Source: a bacterium
GTDB taxonomy: Bacteria; Myxococcota_A; UBA9160; UBA4427
Reading direction: 5' to 3'
DNA length: 64,000 nt
Assembly: GCA_024742285.1 (NCBI GenBank)
Contig: JANSYR010000001.1
Span: forward strand, 372,001-436,000
Shown: positions 43,981 to 52,327 of the stretch, one piece after another
Numbering within the stretch: position 1 is the first letter of the stretch
Layout of the letters: every line of letters begins with the position of its first letter
Program-made: the position numbers and the translations under genes
The notes under the pieces: model-generated
Seen by the model: only the letters and a program-made list of their open reading frames with translations
Told to the model about the DNA's origin: nothing
Database searches by the model: none

Positions 43981-44111
43981 CGCCGCGGCGGCGGAAATTC
44001 GTCCGCTCTGTGAACCCCTTCACGGAACGCGTCGCGGATCGGCGCGAAGATGGCTGCATAGGAGCGAGCCGCCGATAGGGGCCCGCGGCGCGAGCGCGTC
44101 GGCGAGTCCCA

Positions 44112-44123
44112 GGGAGGCCTCCC
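44112..44123 (+). promoter_or_regulatory. 12-bp palindrome containing the ribosome-binding site
   Basis: GGGAGGCCTCCC is perfectly self-complementary, contains the only plausible Shine-Dalgarno (GGAGG) and directly abuts the ATG at 44124. In RNA a loop-less 12-mer cannot fold fully on itself, but it can dimerise or pair with nearby G/C runs; in DNA it could bind a protein. The spacing of SD to ATG is short. Confidence 0.3.
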
Positions 44124-45239
44124 ATGGAGCACCGCCGAGACCCGAACCACCCCGATTCCACCCTCCGCAAGAACCGAATCCGTCCTGCGCTCGTCGAGAC
44201 ACTGCTTCTCGTGGGCGCCCTCGTGCTGTCGACCCCGAGCGTGTCTGGCGCGATGGGCGAGGCCCGTGCGGACGTCGCGCCCGACGGAACGCCGCGAAAC
44301 GTCGCCAACTTCGGCCTCCAGACCTTCGCGACGTCGATCGGCCCGTATCACGTTCGCGGTCCCGGTGAGTCCTTCGGCGAGGTCGACGTCGCCATCGGCG
44401 TCTTCAGCGCGAGAAGTCGGTGCGTCAACTTCCAGAGCAGCAATTCGAGCGCCTTCATCCGCGACAGCTTCACCGTCGTTCCGCTTCCAGGAACGACCCC
44501 GAGCGGGCCCGTCACGGCGACGCTCCACCTGGACTTCTCCGGCGACATCGACCTGGACACCGAATCGGGCGACGCTCTGACGCCCTCCAACCTCAGCGCG
44601 CTGATCACGGTGAACCTTCAGCGCCTCACCGCGGCGCGGGGGAGGATGATCGATCGCGCCCGCGTCCTGAAGTCCTACGCGGAGAACACCTCTCCGCCCG
44701 CTCCGTCGATCACCGGCCCCCGCGTCGTGACGGCGGACCTTCTCACGACCACGCTCCTCGGGACCGGTCAAGCTCAGGTCTTCGTCGACAGCCGTGTTCG
44801 GTTCGACGGCGTGGTGTCGATCCCGATGACCGCGCCCGTCGGGACGCCCTTCTATTTCGAGGCCTACCTCGGCGTCAGCATGACCTCGGGCGAGGGCTAC
44901 ATGACCTTCGGCGGCTTCGAAGACGGAGGCGTCCTGTCGATCGAGCTGCCGCCCGGCTACACCTTCAACTCCGGCTCGGGCGTACTGTTGAGCCAGGCGC
45001 TCCCCGAGCCGACGGTGGCTTTCTCGCTCGCCGCCGGATGCGCCCTCCTCGCCGGCCGGTCGAATCGATCCCGAAAGAAGCCGATCGCGGACCAGGGCGG
45101 AAGACGAGCGGAGCGCTCGAGACCGACGCTCTCCGCGATCCACGTGGGACGGACGTCGGCGGCGCGTCGCGAAGGAGCACGAGCAGGCCGTTCGAGTCCT
45201 CGAACCACGGGCACGACGTCGTCCGGTCGTTCGGTGTGA
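44124..45239 (+). CDS. PEP-CTERM exported protein with an overlong tail
   Basis: 371 residues. The signal peptide is near 23-50 ('LLLVGALVLSTPSVSGA'), the mature part is beta-rich with no known motif, and a sorting signal follows: LPEPT (from residue 293), a hydrophobic helix and 'GRSNRSRKK'. In PEP-CTERM proteins the chain ends after this basic patch, but here about 50 Arg/Ser/Thr-rich residues follow, lying antisense over the DUF427 remnant at 45190. The normal stop was probably lost through a rearrangement. Sorting may be impaired. Confidence 0.75.
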   Translation: MEHRRDPNHPDSTLRKNRIRPALVETLLLVGALVLSTPSVSGAMGEARADVAPDGTPRNVANFGLQTFATSIGPYHVRGPGESFGEVDVAIGVFSARSRCVNFQSSNSSAFIRDSFTVVPLPGTTPSGPVTATLHLDFSGDIDLDTESGDALTPSNLSALITVNLQRLTAARGRMIDRARVLKSYAENTSPPAPSITGPRVVTADLLTTTLLGTGQAQVFVDSRVRFDGVVSIPMTAPVGTPFYFEAYLGVSMTSGEGYMTFGGFEDGGVLSIELPPGYTFNSGSGVLLSQALPEPTVAFSLAAGCALLAGRSNRSRKKPIADQGGRRAERSRPTLSAIHVGRTSAARREGARAGRSSPRTTGTTSSGRSV

Positions 45240-45339
45240 AGCACTCGCTTCGCAGCGAGTCGGCGGGGCAGTCGCGATTGCCCTCGACGAAGACGGTGTC
45301 GTCACTCTCGGCGAGGATCTCGCCGTTCCGGACGGCCTT
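45190..45339 (-). pseudogene. DUF427 domain remnant, antisense to the preceding gene's tail
   Basis: The minus-strand frame reads 'RNGEILAESDDTVFVEGN', then 'CPADSLRSECFTPNDRTTSCPW', matching the central DUF427 pattern (NG.viAeSd.t.vvEgn.YfP..s...e.f.psd.tt.CPwKG). The usual 'KG.A.Y' after CPW is replaced by 'FEDSN', and no start codon or proper N-terminus is seen upstream; the frame continues through Pro/Arg-rich sequence towards 45480. About one third of a domain remains. The remaining gap up to the HAD gene at 45480 shows no other feature. Confidence 0.65.
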
Positions 45340-45479
45340 CCTGTCTGGTCCTTCGTCGGGCGTCTCGCGGGACGATGGGTCCTGGAGCCCGAGTGGCGCC
45401 CGGAACGGCGTGCGGGGGATCGCTGCAGGGGCGATACTCCCGTCACGGGCGCCGAACGAGCGCCCGGCCGGAGTCTTCC

Positions 45480-46259
45480 ATGGCAGCCCTCCTGCTCGAC
45501 ATGGACGGCGTCCTCTACGAGGAAGAGCGACCGGTGCCCGGCGCAGCCGAGTCGGTCGCCTGGCTGCGTGCGCAACGCGTGCCCTTCCTCTTCCTGACCA
45601 ACACGACCTCCCGACCGCGAAGCGCCCTCGTCGAGAAGCTCGCTCGCCTCGGAATCCCGACGAGCGAGAACGAGATCTTCACGCCTCCGGTCGCCGCCTC
45701 GACCTGGCTCGCGAGTCATGCGGAAGGTCCGTCTGCACTCTTCGTTCCTGCGGCGACCGCGGCGGAGTTCGGGGACGTTCCGCTTCTTCCGAAGGATGCC
45801 GAGTCAGGCGCGGCGAGTGTCGTCATCGGCGACCTCGGCGCCGGCTGGGACTTCGACACGCTCAACCGCGCGTTCCGTCTGCTGATGGGCGATCCTCGTC
45901 CCGCGTTGATCGCCCTCGGGATGACGCGCTACTGGCGCGCCGAGGACGGGCTTCGCCTCGACGTGGCGCCCTTCGTCGCCGCCCTCGAGCGGGCGTCCGG
46001 CGCCGAAGCGATCGTGCTCGGCAAGCCCGCGCGGCCCTTCTTCGAGTCGGCCGCCGAGCGGCTCGGTGCGCGCATCGACGACCTCGTGATGGTCGGCGAC
46101 GACATCGTGGGCGACGTACAGGGAGCGCAACACGCGAGCATGCGCGGCGTCCTGGTCCGCACGGGAAAGTTCCGCGCCACGGATCTCGAGGGAGGGATCC
46201 GTCCCGATGCGGTGCTCGACTCGATCGCCGACCTGCGGACGTGGTGGACCGACGCGTGA
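45480..46259 (+). CDS. HAD-superfamily phosphatase, class IIA (NagD/LHPP-like)
   Basis: 259-residue HAD hydrolase. Motif I 'LLLDMDGVLYEEERP' (Asp7, Asp9), motif II 'FLTNTTSRPRSALVEKLARLG', the class IIA cap, the lysine in 'IVLGKPARPFFESAAERLG', and motif IV 'VMVGDDIVGDVQGAQ'. Relatives include NagD and the eukaryotic LHPP phosphatases and act on small phosphorylated metabolites or phospho-side chains. The start at 45480 begins the fold; no strong ribosome-binding site. Convergent with the RND operon (18 bp between stops). Confidence 0.88.
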   Translation: MAALLLDMDGVLYEEERPVPGAAESVAWLRAQRVPFLFLTNTTSRPRSALVEKLARLGIPTSENEIFTPPVAASTWLASHAEGPSALFVPAATAAEFGDVPLLPKDAESGAASVVIGDLGAGWDFDTLNRAFRLLMGDPRPALIALGMTRYWRAEDGLRLDVAPFVAALERASGAEAIVLGKPARPFFESAAERLGARIDDLVMVGDDIVGDVQGAQHASMRGVLVRTGKFRATDLEGGIRPDAVLDSIADLRTWWTDA

Positions 46260-46277
46260 AGGCGGGGTCCGGGAGCG

Positions 46278-49200
46278 CTACCGGCCCGCGCTGAACCCCG
46301 GCGTGCCCTCGGCCCCGCCCGGATCAGGCTCCGCGACCGAGGACGCGTGCTCCGTCGCGAGTTCCTCGAGGCGCGCCGCCACGCTCCCGGGAAGCGCGGT
46401 CCGTCGCGCGACGATCGAGTACGCGACCGGCACGACGAAGAGCGTGAACAGCGTGGCGAAGCTGACCCCTGCGAAGACGGTGACGCCGATCGCGAAGCGG
46501 CCGCCCGAGCCGGCGCCCTGCCCCGTCATCAGCGGAAGCGCACCGATCGCGGTCGACAGACCCGTCATCAGGATCGGGCGAAGGCGCGTCGCGGCCGCCT
46601 CGCTCACCGCCTCGTCGAAGGCGGCGCCCGCGGCGCGAAGCTGGTTGGTGAACTCCACGATCAGAATTCCGTTCTTTGCGGCGAGTCCGATCAGGATGGT
46701 CATCCCGATCTGGCTGTAGATGTTGAGGCTGCCGCCCAGGAGATAGAGCCCGAGGAGCGCCCCCGCGATCGCGAGCGGCACGGTCAGCATGATCACGAGC
46801 GGATGGACGAAGCTCTCGAACTGCGCGGAGAGCACGAGGAACACGATCAACAGCGCGAGGGCAAAGCTGGTGTAGGCCGCAGCGCTCGACTCGCGGAACT
46901 CGCGTGACTGGGCCTTGTAATCGAAGCGCGCGAACGCCGGCAGCTCGTCGCGTGCGAGCGCGAGCAGATCGTCGAGCACGTTGCCCAGCGTGTGGCCCGG
47001 CGCGACGCCGCCATCGAGCGTCGCGGCGGAGAGGCGGTTCAGTCGCTTCAGCGAACCCGCGTCCGCCAGCTCGCGAGTCTGCACGAGGTTCGACAGCGGG
47101 ATCAGCTTTCCGGTTCGTTCGGAGCGAACGTAGAGATTTTCGAGATCGTGGGGATCGCGACGCTGCTCTTCGCGCGCCTGCAGGATCACCGGATACTCCT
47201 CGCCGCGGTCGACGAAGGTTCCCACCTGTCGGGAGCCCAGCATGGTTTCCAGCGTGCGGCTGATGGTCTGGGTCGTCACGCCGAGATCCGCCGCGCGGGC
47301 GCGATCGATCTCGATTCGGATCTCCGGGCGCGTCGGGCGATAGTCGCCATTCGCGCCGACCAGACCGGGGACTTCGTCGGCGCGTGCGAGGACGCGCTGC
47401 AGCCACTCACCGGCCTGTTCGTGGCTGCTCGCTGCGATCACGAACTGGACGGGCCGCCCCCCACGGTTGCCGAGTCCGCCCGGGCTCATCGCGAAGACCC
47501 GCACGCCCGGGAGCCTGCCGCCCTCTCGGTTCAGGTGCGCCGCCAGCTCGTCGGCGCTCCGGTCACGGTCCTCCCAGTGCTCGAGGACGATGATCCCGAT
47601 GGCCGAGTTCATCCCTTCGCCGGAACCGAAGCCGGGCACGCGAGTGATCGCGTTCCGCACCTCGCCCCGATCGACCATCGGAAAGAGCACCCGGTCCTCG
47701 ATCTGGCGGACGTGGTCGACCGTGTAGTCGAAGCTCGCTCCCTCCGGCCCCTGGAGCACCATCATGAAGGCGCCCCGGTCCTCGCTCGGCTCGAGCTCCG
47801 TCGGCACCTGCTCGAAGAGGAAGTAGATCGCCGCCACGGACACGAGCAGTGCCCCGCCGGCGAGGATCGGTCGACGAAGGGCGACCGCGAGTGCTGCGCG
47901 ATAGGCCCGCGTCCCCGCTTCGAGCGCGGCGGTCGAGACGCGGATGATCGGACCGTCCTTCTCCTTGCGGACGAGCAATTTCGAGCAGAGCATCGCGGAG
48001 AGCGTCAGCGCCACGAAGCTCGAGAGGGCGACCGTGGCGGAGATCGTGATCGCGAGCTCCCGGAAGAGCCGGCCCGTGGCCCCCTCCATGAACGCGATCG
48101 GCACGAAGACGGCGATCACCACGAGCGTCGTCGCGATCACCGCGAAGCCGACCTCTCGCGCTCCGCGCAACGCCGCCAGGAGCGTCGGCTCGCCGAGCTC
48201 GATCCGACGTTGGATGTTCTCCAGCACGACGATCGAGTCGTCGACGACGAGACCGATGGAGAGCACGAGGGCGAGGAGCGTGAGCAGATTCAGCGAGAGA
48301 CCGAAGGCGAAGAGGAACGTCATGCTGCCGACGAGGCAGATGGGAACCGTGACCGCCGGAATCAGCGCCGCGCGACTCGTCCCGAGAAAGAGGTAGATGA
48401 CGATCACGACCAGGATCATGGCGATCACGAAGGTCTGATAGACCTGGTCGACCGACGCCTGGACGTACTCCGAGCTGTCCCAGGAATTCAACAGCTCGAG
48501 GTCTTCGGGCAGCTCGGACTGGACACGCGCGACCTCTTCGCGGACGAGGGACGCGACTGCCGTCGTGTTGGCACCGGACTGCTTGACGATTCCGATCCCC
48601 ATCCGAGGGACACCGTTGCCGCGGTAGTAGGTCCGCCATTCTTCGGGGCCGCGGCTCACGCGCGCGACCTCGGCGAGACGGACGAGATGACCATCCGCCC
48701 CGCGCGCCACCACCATCGATTCGAAGTCGCTCACCTCGCGGTAGCCGCGCTCGACGCGGACGGCGAAGTCGCGTCGCGTCGACTCCAGACGCCCCGCCGG
48801 CAGCTCGATGTTCTCGCGCCGAAGCGCGTCTTCGACGTCGTTGACGGTGAGCTGTCGCGCAGCCAGGGCGACGCGGTCGATCCAGACGCGCATCGCATAA
48901 CGCCGATCGCCGGAGAGGCGCACCCGCGCGACGCCGTCGAGGACCGAGAACCGGTCCACGAGGTAGCGCTCCGCATAGTCGGTGAGCTCGAGGGCGCTGC
49001 GCGTCCGACTGCCGAAGTTCAGCCAGAGGATCGGGCTCGAATCGGCCTCGGCCTTGTAGATCTCGGGCGGATCCGATTCGTCGGGCAGGTCGTCGATCGC
49101 CCTGGCGATGCGTTCGCGCACGTCGTTCGCCGCGTCGGCGATCTCCCGCGAGAGCTCGAACTCGATCGTGATGTAGGACGCGCCGTCGCTGCTCGTGGCC

Positions 49201-49442
49201 TCGATGGTACGAATTCCGTCGATCCCGTTCAGGCGATCCTCGAGGGGCTTGGTGATCCGGCTCTCGACCACGGCCGAGGACGCGCCCGGATAGGAGGTCG
49301 AGATCGAGACGATCGGCGGGTCGACGTCCGGCAGCTCGCGAAGCGGCAGACTCCCGAAGGAGAGCACGCCGAAAGCGACGATCAGCGACGACAACACGGT
49401 CGCCAGCACGGGCCGACGAACCGACACGTCCGACAGGAACAC
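46278..49442 (-). CDS. RND efflux transporter, HAE-1-like (AcrB/MexF-type)
   Basis: 1054-residue inner-membrane proton antiporter subunit. The N-terminus 'MFLSDVSVRRPVLATVLSSLIVAFG' is canonical; two large periplasmic loops separate 12 helices, with the proton-relay acids in 'LVLSIGLVVDDSIVVLENIQRR' and the second-half signature 'LLGLYLLGGSLNIYSQIGMTILIGLAAKNGILIVEF'. Full length. It starts 5 bp after the adaptor gene's stop, forming an adaptor-pump operon. No outer-membrane TolC-like gene or local regulator is present, so the exit channel must be encoded elsewhere. Substrates unknown. Confidence 0.93.
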   Translation of the reverse strand: MFLSDVSVRRPVLATVLSSLIVAFGVLSFGSLPLRELPDVDPPIVSISTSYPGASSAVVESRITKPLEDRLNGIDGIRTIEATSSDGASYITIEFELSREIADAANDVRERIARAIDDLPDESDPPEIYKAEADSSPILWLNFGSRTRSALELTDYAERYLVDRFSVLDGVARVRLSGDRRYAMRVWIDRVALAARQLTVNDVEDALRRENIELPAGRLESTRRDFAVRVERGYREVSDFESMVVARGADGHLVRLAEVARVSRGPEEWRTYYRGNGVPRMGIGIVKQSGANTTAVASLVREEVARVQSELPEDLELLNSWDSSEYVQASVDQVYQTFVIAMILVVIVIYLFLGTSRAALIPAVTVPICLVGSMTFLFAFGLSLNLLTLLALVLSIGLVVDDSIVVLENIQRRIELGEPTLLAALRGAREVGFAVIATTLVVIAVFVPIAFMEGATGRLFRELAITISATVALSSFVALTLSAMLCSKLLVRKEKDGPIIRVSTAALEAGTRAYRAALAVALRRPILAGGALLVSVAAIYFLFEQVPTELEPSEDRGAFMMVLQGPEGASFDYTVDHVRQIEDRVLFPMVDRGEVRNAITRVPGFGSGEGMNSAIGIIVLEHWEDRDRSADELAAHLNREGGRLPGVRVFAMSPGGLGNRGGRPVQFVIAASSHEQAGEWLQRVLARADEVPGLVGANGDYRPTRPEIRIEIDRARAADLGVTTQTISRTLETMLGSRQVGTFVDRGEEYPVILQAREEQRRDPHDLENLYVRSERTGKLIPLSNLVQTRELADAGSLKRLNRLSAATLDGGVAPGHTLGNVLDDLLALARDELPAFARFDYKAQSREFRESSAAAYTSFALALLIVFLVLSAQFESFVHPLVIMLTVPLAIAGALLGLYLLGGSLNIYSQIGMTILIGLAAKNGILIVEFTNQLRAAGAAFDEAVSEAAATRLRPILMTGLSTAIGALPLMTGQGAGSGGRFAIGVTVFAGVSFATLFTLFVVPVAYSIVARRTALPGSVAARLEELATEHASSVAEPDPGGAEGTPGFSAGR

Positions 49443-49447
49443 CGCGC

Positions 49448-50626
49448 CTACCCCCCCTGCTCCGTCGGCTCGAGCGTCGTCGAAGCGTCGGCGCGCGCAG
49501 TTTCTTCGACGACCTCGACGCTGCTCCCGGGAAAGAGCATCGACCCTCCTTCGACGACGACACGCTCGGTCCCGTCGAGTCCGGCGAGAACCTCGACCTT
49601 CCCGCCCGCACGACGACCGGTCCGGAGCTCGATCCGCTTCGCCTTCTCGTCCTCTCCGACGGCGAACACGAAGTTCTTCTCGCCGAGGGGAACGATCGAC
49701 TCCTCGGGCACCGAGAACGCGACGCGCTCGTTAGCGGACAAACCGATGGCCATCAACATGCCGGGACGCAGCGCATGGTCCGGATTCCGCAGGTCGGCGC
49801 GCAGACGCACCGAGCGCGTCTCGGGGTCGATCCTCGTGTCGATCGCCCGAACGACGCCCTCGAATCGTCGATCCGGCCAGGCGGCGGTCGTTGCCCGCAC
49901 GACGACCCCCGGCTCGACCACCGACAGGAAGCGTTCCGGAACCGAGAAGTCGACCTTGATCAGCTCGATGTCGTCGAGCGTGGTGATCGGATCGCCGGGC
50001 TGAACGAGGGTCCCGGGGCTCACGCTACGCATCCCGAGCACGCCAGCGAAGGGCGCGCGGATCAACCGATCGCGCAGCCGCGCCTCGAGCTCCGCGAGCC
50101 GGGCTTCGGCGGCGGCGCGCGCAGAGGTCTGCGTCTCGAGCTGCGCCTGGGAGAGCGAACCGTTCCGGCGCAGCTCGACGGCGCGCTCGTACTGGCGAAC
50201 CGCCTCTTCGTAGTTCGCGCGCGCTTCGCGGAGCTGCGCGGACTCCTCGCGACTCGTGAGCTCGACGAGCACCGCTCCGGCGTCGACGACGGCGCCGTCC
50301 TCGAAGCGTACTCGACTCACGGTCTCGGTGACCTGCGCAGCCACGACGATCGACTCGTTCGCCCGCGCGGTTCCGAGTGCCTCGATGCGGTCGACGAAGG
50401 TGTGCTCGGCGACGTCACCGACGACGACCGGAATCGACCGTCGCATCCCCTGGCCGCCCATGAACTGGTCCGCGGAATCGTCTCCGCATCCGCAAAAGAC
50501 GAGCGCGAACGCGAGCCAGCCTGCCAACCGAAGCGCCGGCCGGGCGGCGGCTCGACGGTCCTGCGCCGCGGGGGCGATCGAGCGATCACACAGCGGGACG
50601 TGCGGCGAACGTACGGGGGACGACAT
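49448..50626 (-). CDS. RND efflux periplasmic adaptor (membrane fusion) lipoprotein
   Basis: 392 residues. A lipoprotein signal ('LAFALVFCGCGDDS') anchors it in the inner membrane. Then come a lipoyl half-motif ('QVTETVSRVRFEDGAVVDAGAVLVEL'), a short coiled coil (about 115-170), the second lipoyl half ('RLIRAPFAGVLGMRSVSPGTLVQPGDPI') and beta-barrel/membrane-proximal domains ('RRFEGVVRAIDTRIDPETRSVRLRA'). It should bridge the RND pump just downstream to an outer-membrane channel. The coiled coil is short, as in MexA-like adaptors without a long hairpin. The first ~25 residues are long for a signal; an internal start cannot be excluded. Confidence 0.9.
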   Translation of the reverse strand: MSSPVRSPHVPLCDRSIAPAAQDRRAAARPALRLAGWLAFALVFCGCGDDSADQFMGGQGMRRSIPVVVGDVAEHTFVDRIEALGTARANESIVVAAQVTETVSRVRFEDGAVVDAGAVLVELTSREESAQLREARANYEEAVRQYERAVELRRNGSLSQAQLETQTSARAAAEARLAELEARLRDRLIRAPFAGVLGMRSVSPGTLVQPGDPITTLDDIELIKVDFSVPERFLSVVEPGVVVRATTAAWPDRRFEGVVRAIDTRIDPETRSVRLRADLRNPDHALRPGMLMAIGLSANERVAFSVPEESIVPLGEKNFVFAVGEDEKAKRIELRTGRRAGGKVEVLAGLDGTERVVVEGGSMLFPGSSVEVVEETARADASTTLEPTEQGG

Positions 50627-51144
50627 CGTGTTGGGCTTTCGGGGCGGCGTGGGCCGAGTCTAGCGCCCCGATCCCGCGTATTCTCGACGCCTTCGCATCG
50701 AGGCCCCAGCCGAGTCGCGCGCGCTCCGGGCAACGACCCGGGAGGAGCTGCTCCGGACGCCCATCGACGAATCGCTCGATGCACGCCCGATGGGCGAGCG
50801 CGTGGAGCGCCTGATCGAGCGTTCTTTCGTCGCCGATGCAGCTGGCCCGCTCCGCGCGAAGATCCAAGGCGCCGTGATCGATTCCCTGATCCGATCCAGC
50901 TGGCGTTTCGCGCGACCTTCGTCGACTTCGTGCCGTCGCGCTCACCGGAGTTCCTGCTCGCGAGCATGGACGAGACCTCGATCGATGATCTCGAGCAAGT
51001 CGCCGACCCACGAGCGTCGCGGACCGCGATTTCTCCGGGTTTCCCCCTATTGAGTGATCCGGCGGGCCCGCCGTTTCGCGAGTAGGCGGATCGGGGCGCG
51101 ATGAGCGGGCTCCGGGTCCCCGGAGCCGGGGTCGAGGAGCGGGC
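50627..51144. other. Gap with a probable decayed gene
   Basis: A plus-strand frame from about 50690 gives protein-like sequence 'TREELLRTPIDESLDARPMGERVERLIERSFVADAAGPL' then 'KIQGAVIDSLI', after which it turns Arg/Ser-rich near 50905. The frame that becomes protein-like there continues 'DPIQLAFRATFVDFVPSRSPEFL' and 'DETSIDDLEQVADPR' to about 51030. The switch suggests one gene broken by a frameshift. No family is recognised and no start is seen. The left part of the gap should hold the promoter of the leftward RND operon. Confidence 0.3.
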
Positions 51145-52119
51145 ATGGGCGGTGATTTCGAGCAGCGGGCGTCTCGGCGTGGCGCTGCGGGTGGCGACGT
51201 CCGGATGTCGGACGTCCCCCAGGAATACGTCGAGGCCTGTCTCGAGCGACTCTCGGAGGAAGGGGTCGAAGGCGAGTCGAGGACGCCACTCCTCCGGGTC
51301 CTCGAGCGCGCGATCCGGCGCGATCAGCTCGTCCTGCCGATGGTGTCCACGACGCTGACGCGGGTTCTCGGGCTGCTCGAGCGCCCCGACGTCGCGATCA
51401 CCGACCTCGCGCTCGCCGTCGAGACGGACCCTGCGCTCGCAACGAAGATCGTGGGCGTCGCGAACAGCAGCGCCTACGCCGGAATCGACTCGGCCTCGTC
51501 CGTCCATGATGCGCTGATGCGTGTCGGTCTCGAGCAGGCCAAGACCATCATCGCCGGCGTCGCCTTCCGGTCCTCCGTGTTCCACATGCCCGGTTTCGAG
51601 CGAGAGATGGACATGCTCTGGCAGCGATCCCTCGCGAACGCGCTCGCCACGCTCGCGCTTCTCGAACACGATCCGCGCTGGCGCGACAGCGCGTTCCTGC
51701 TCGGCCTGGTTCAGGACGTCGGTCGAATCGTCCTGCTCGCCACGGTCGCGGCCGCGACGGCCAGGAAGACGAAGACGCCGAGCGCGGCCACGATCGAGGC
51801 TGCAGGCGACGTGATCCGGTGCGAGCTCGGCGCGATCGCGCTGTCGGCGTGGGCGTTCGACGACGATCTCGTCGACGCGGTCGTCTGGCAGGAGCAGCCC
51901 GAGCAATGCCCGGAGGCCAGTCGGCCGCTCGCCAAGGGCCTCTACGCCGCGGACACGCTGATCCATCTCGGCATGCGCGGCTGGCAGCCCGGCGCGAGCC
52001 CCGAGTCCGACATGATGGTCGGAGAGCTCGTCGAGCCGCTCGGCTTCGAGCTGCAGCAGATGGCCGAGGTCCTTGCCCTCGTGGAGGGCGGCATGTCGGC
52101 CTTCTCGAAGCTCGGCTGA
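51145..52119 (+). CDS. HDOD-domain signalling protein
   Basis: 324 residues with a single HDOD domain (about 55-260), the catalytically inactive HD-related fold used in signalling: 'LPMVSTTLTRVLGLLERPDVAITDLALAVETDPALATKIVGVANSSAY' and 'GLVQDVGRIVLLATV' are typical. No receiver, GGDEF or PilZ domain is attached, so it probably acts through protein contacts. The ATG at 51145 has GAGGAG seven bases upstream; a later ATG at 51205 has none. It is followed by the leader of a PEP-CTERM gene on the same strand. Confidence 0.85.
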   Translation: MGGDFEQRASRRGAAGGDVRMSDVPQEYVEACLERLSEEGVEGESRTPLLRVLERAIRRDQLVLPMVSTTLTRVLGLLERPDVAITDLALAVETDPALATKIVGVANSSAYAGIDSASSVHDALMRVGLEQAKTIIAGVAFRSSVFHMPGFEREMDMLWQRSLANALATLALLEHDPRWRDSAFLLGLVQDVGRIVLLATVAAATARKTKTPSAATIEAAGDVIRCELGAIALSAWAFDDDLVDAVVWQEQPEQCPEASRPLAKGLYAADTLIHLGMRGWQPGASPESDMMVGELVEPLGFELQQMAEVLALVEGGMSAFSKLG

Positions 52120-52269
52120 GCACCCGCGGACGAGTTCCCGGCCGGGAACCTCGTGATTCCGCCGTCGGCCCCTGCGAATGGGTCATTTTCGACACGAATC
52201 TGCGCGGGTTCCGTGTTTCTCTGCCAACCTGGCGCATTCCTTCTGCCACAAGGGCCCGCGCGAAGCCAC

Positions 52270-52322
52270 ACATCTCCGGATCCGAACGTGCGCCCTGCGG
52301 CCACGTTCTTCTTCGGAGATGT
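52270..52322 (+). promoter_or_regulatory. Long leader hairpin enclosing the Shine-Dalgarno of a PEP-CTERM gene
   Basis: An extended stem-loop ends six bases before the ATG at 52328. The outer stem is nine base pairs, ACATCTCCG (52270-52278) with CGGAGATGT (52314-52322); a 5/5 internal loop follows; the inner stem is seven base pairs, GAACGTG (52284-52290) with CACGTTC (52302-52308), extended by GCC/GGC inside. GGAG (52315-52318), the only ribosome-binding site, is fully paired in the outer stem. This is the layout of translational switches or RNA thermometers. Confidence 0.55.
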
Positions 52323-52327
52323 AGAGC

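Noticed and set aside
45190-45206. gttcgag-tc-ctcgaac inverted repeat resembling a tRNA T-arm
   Set aside because: No acceptor, D or anticodon arms around it; it is inside the DUF427 remnant.
46992-50003. A thousand-codon plus-strand frame opposite the RND operon
   Set aside because: Composition is the mirror of the RND genes (Arg/Asp/His/Glu-rich); the opposite strand encodes unmistakable pump and adaptor proteins.
52120-52269. Sigma-54-like promoter before the PEP-CTERM gene, as reported for some exosortase systems
   Set aside because: A tggc and a downstream tgc are present but the spacing does not fit the GG-N10-GC rule.
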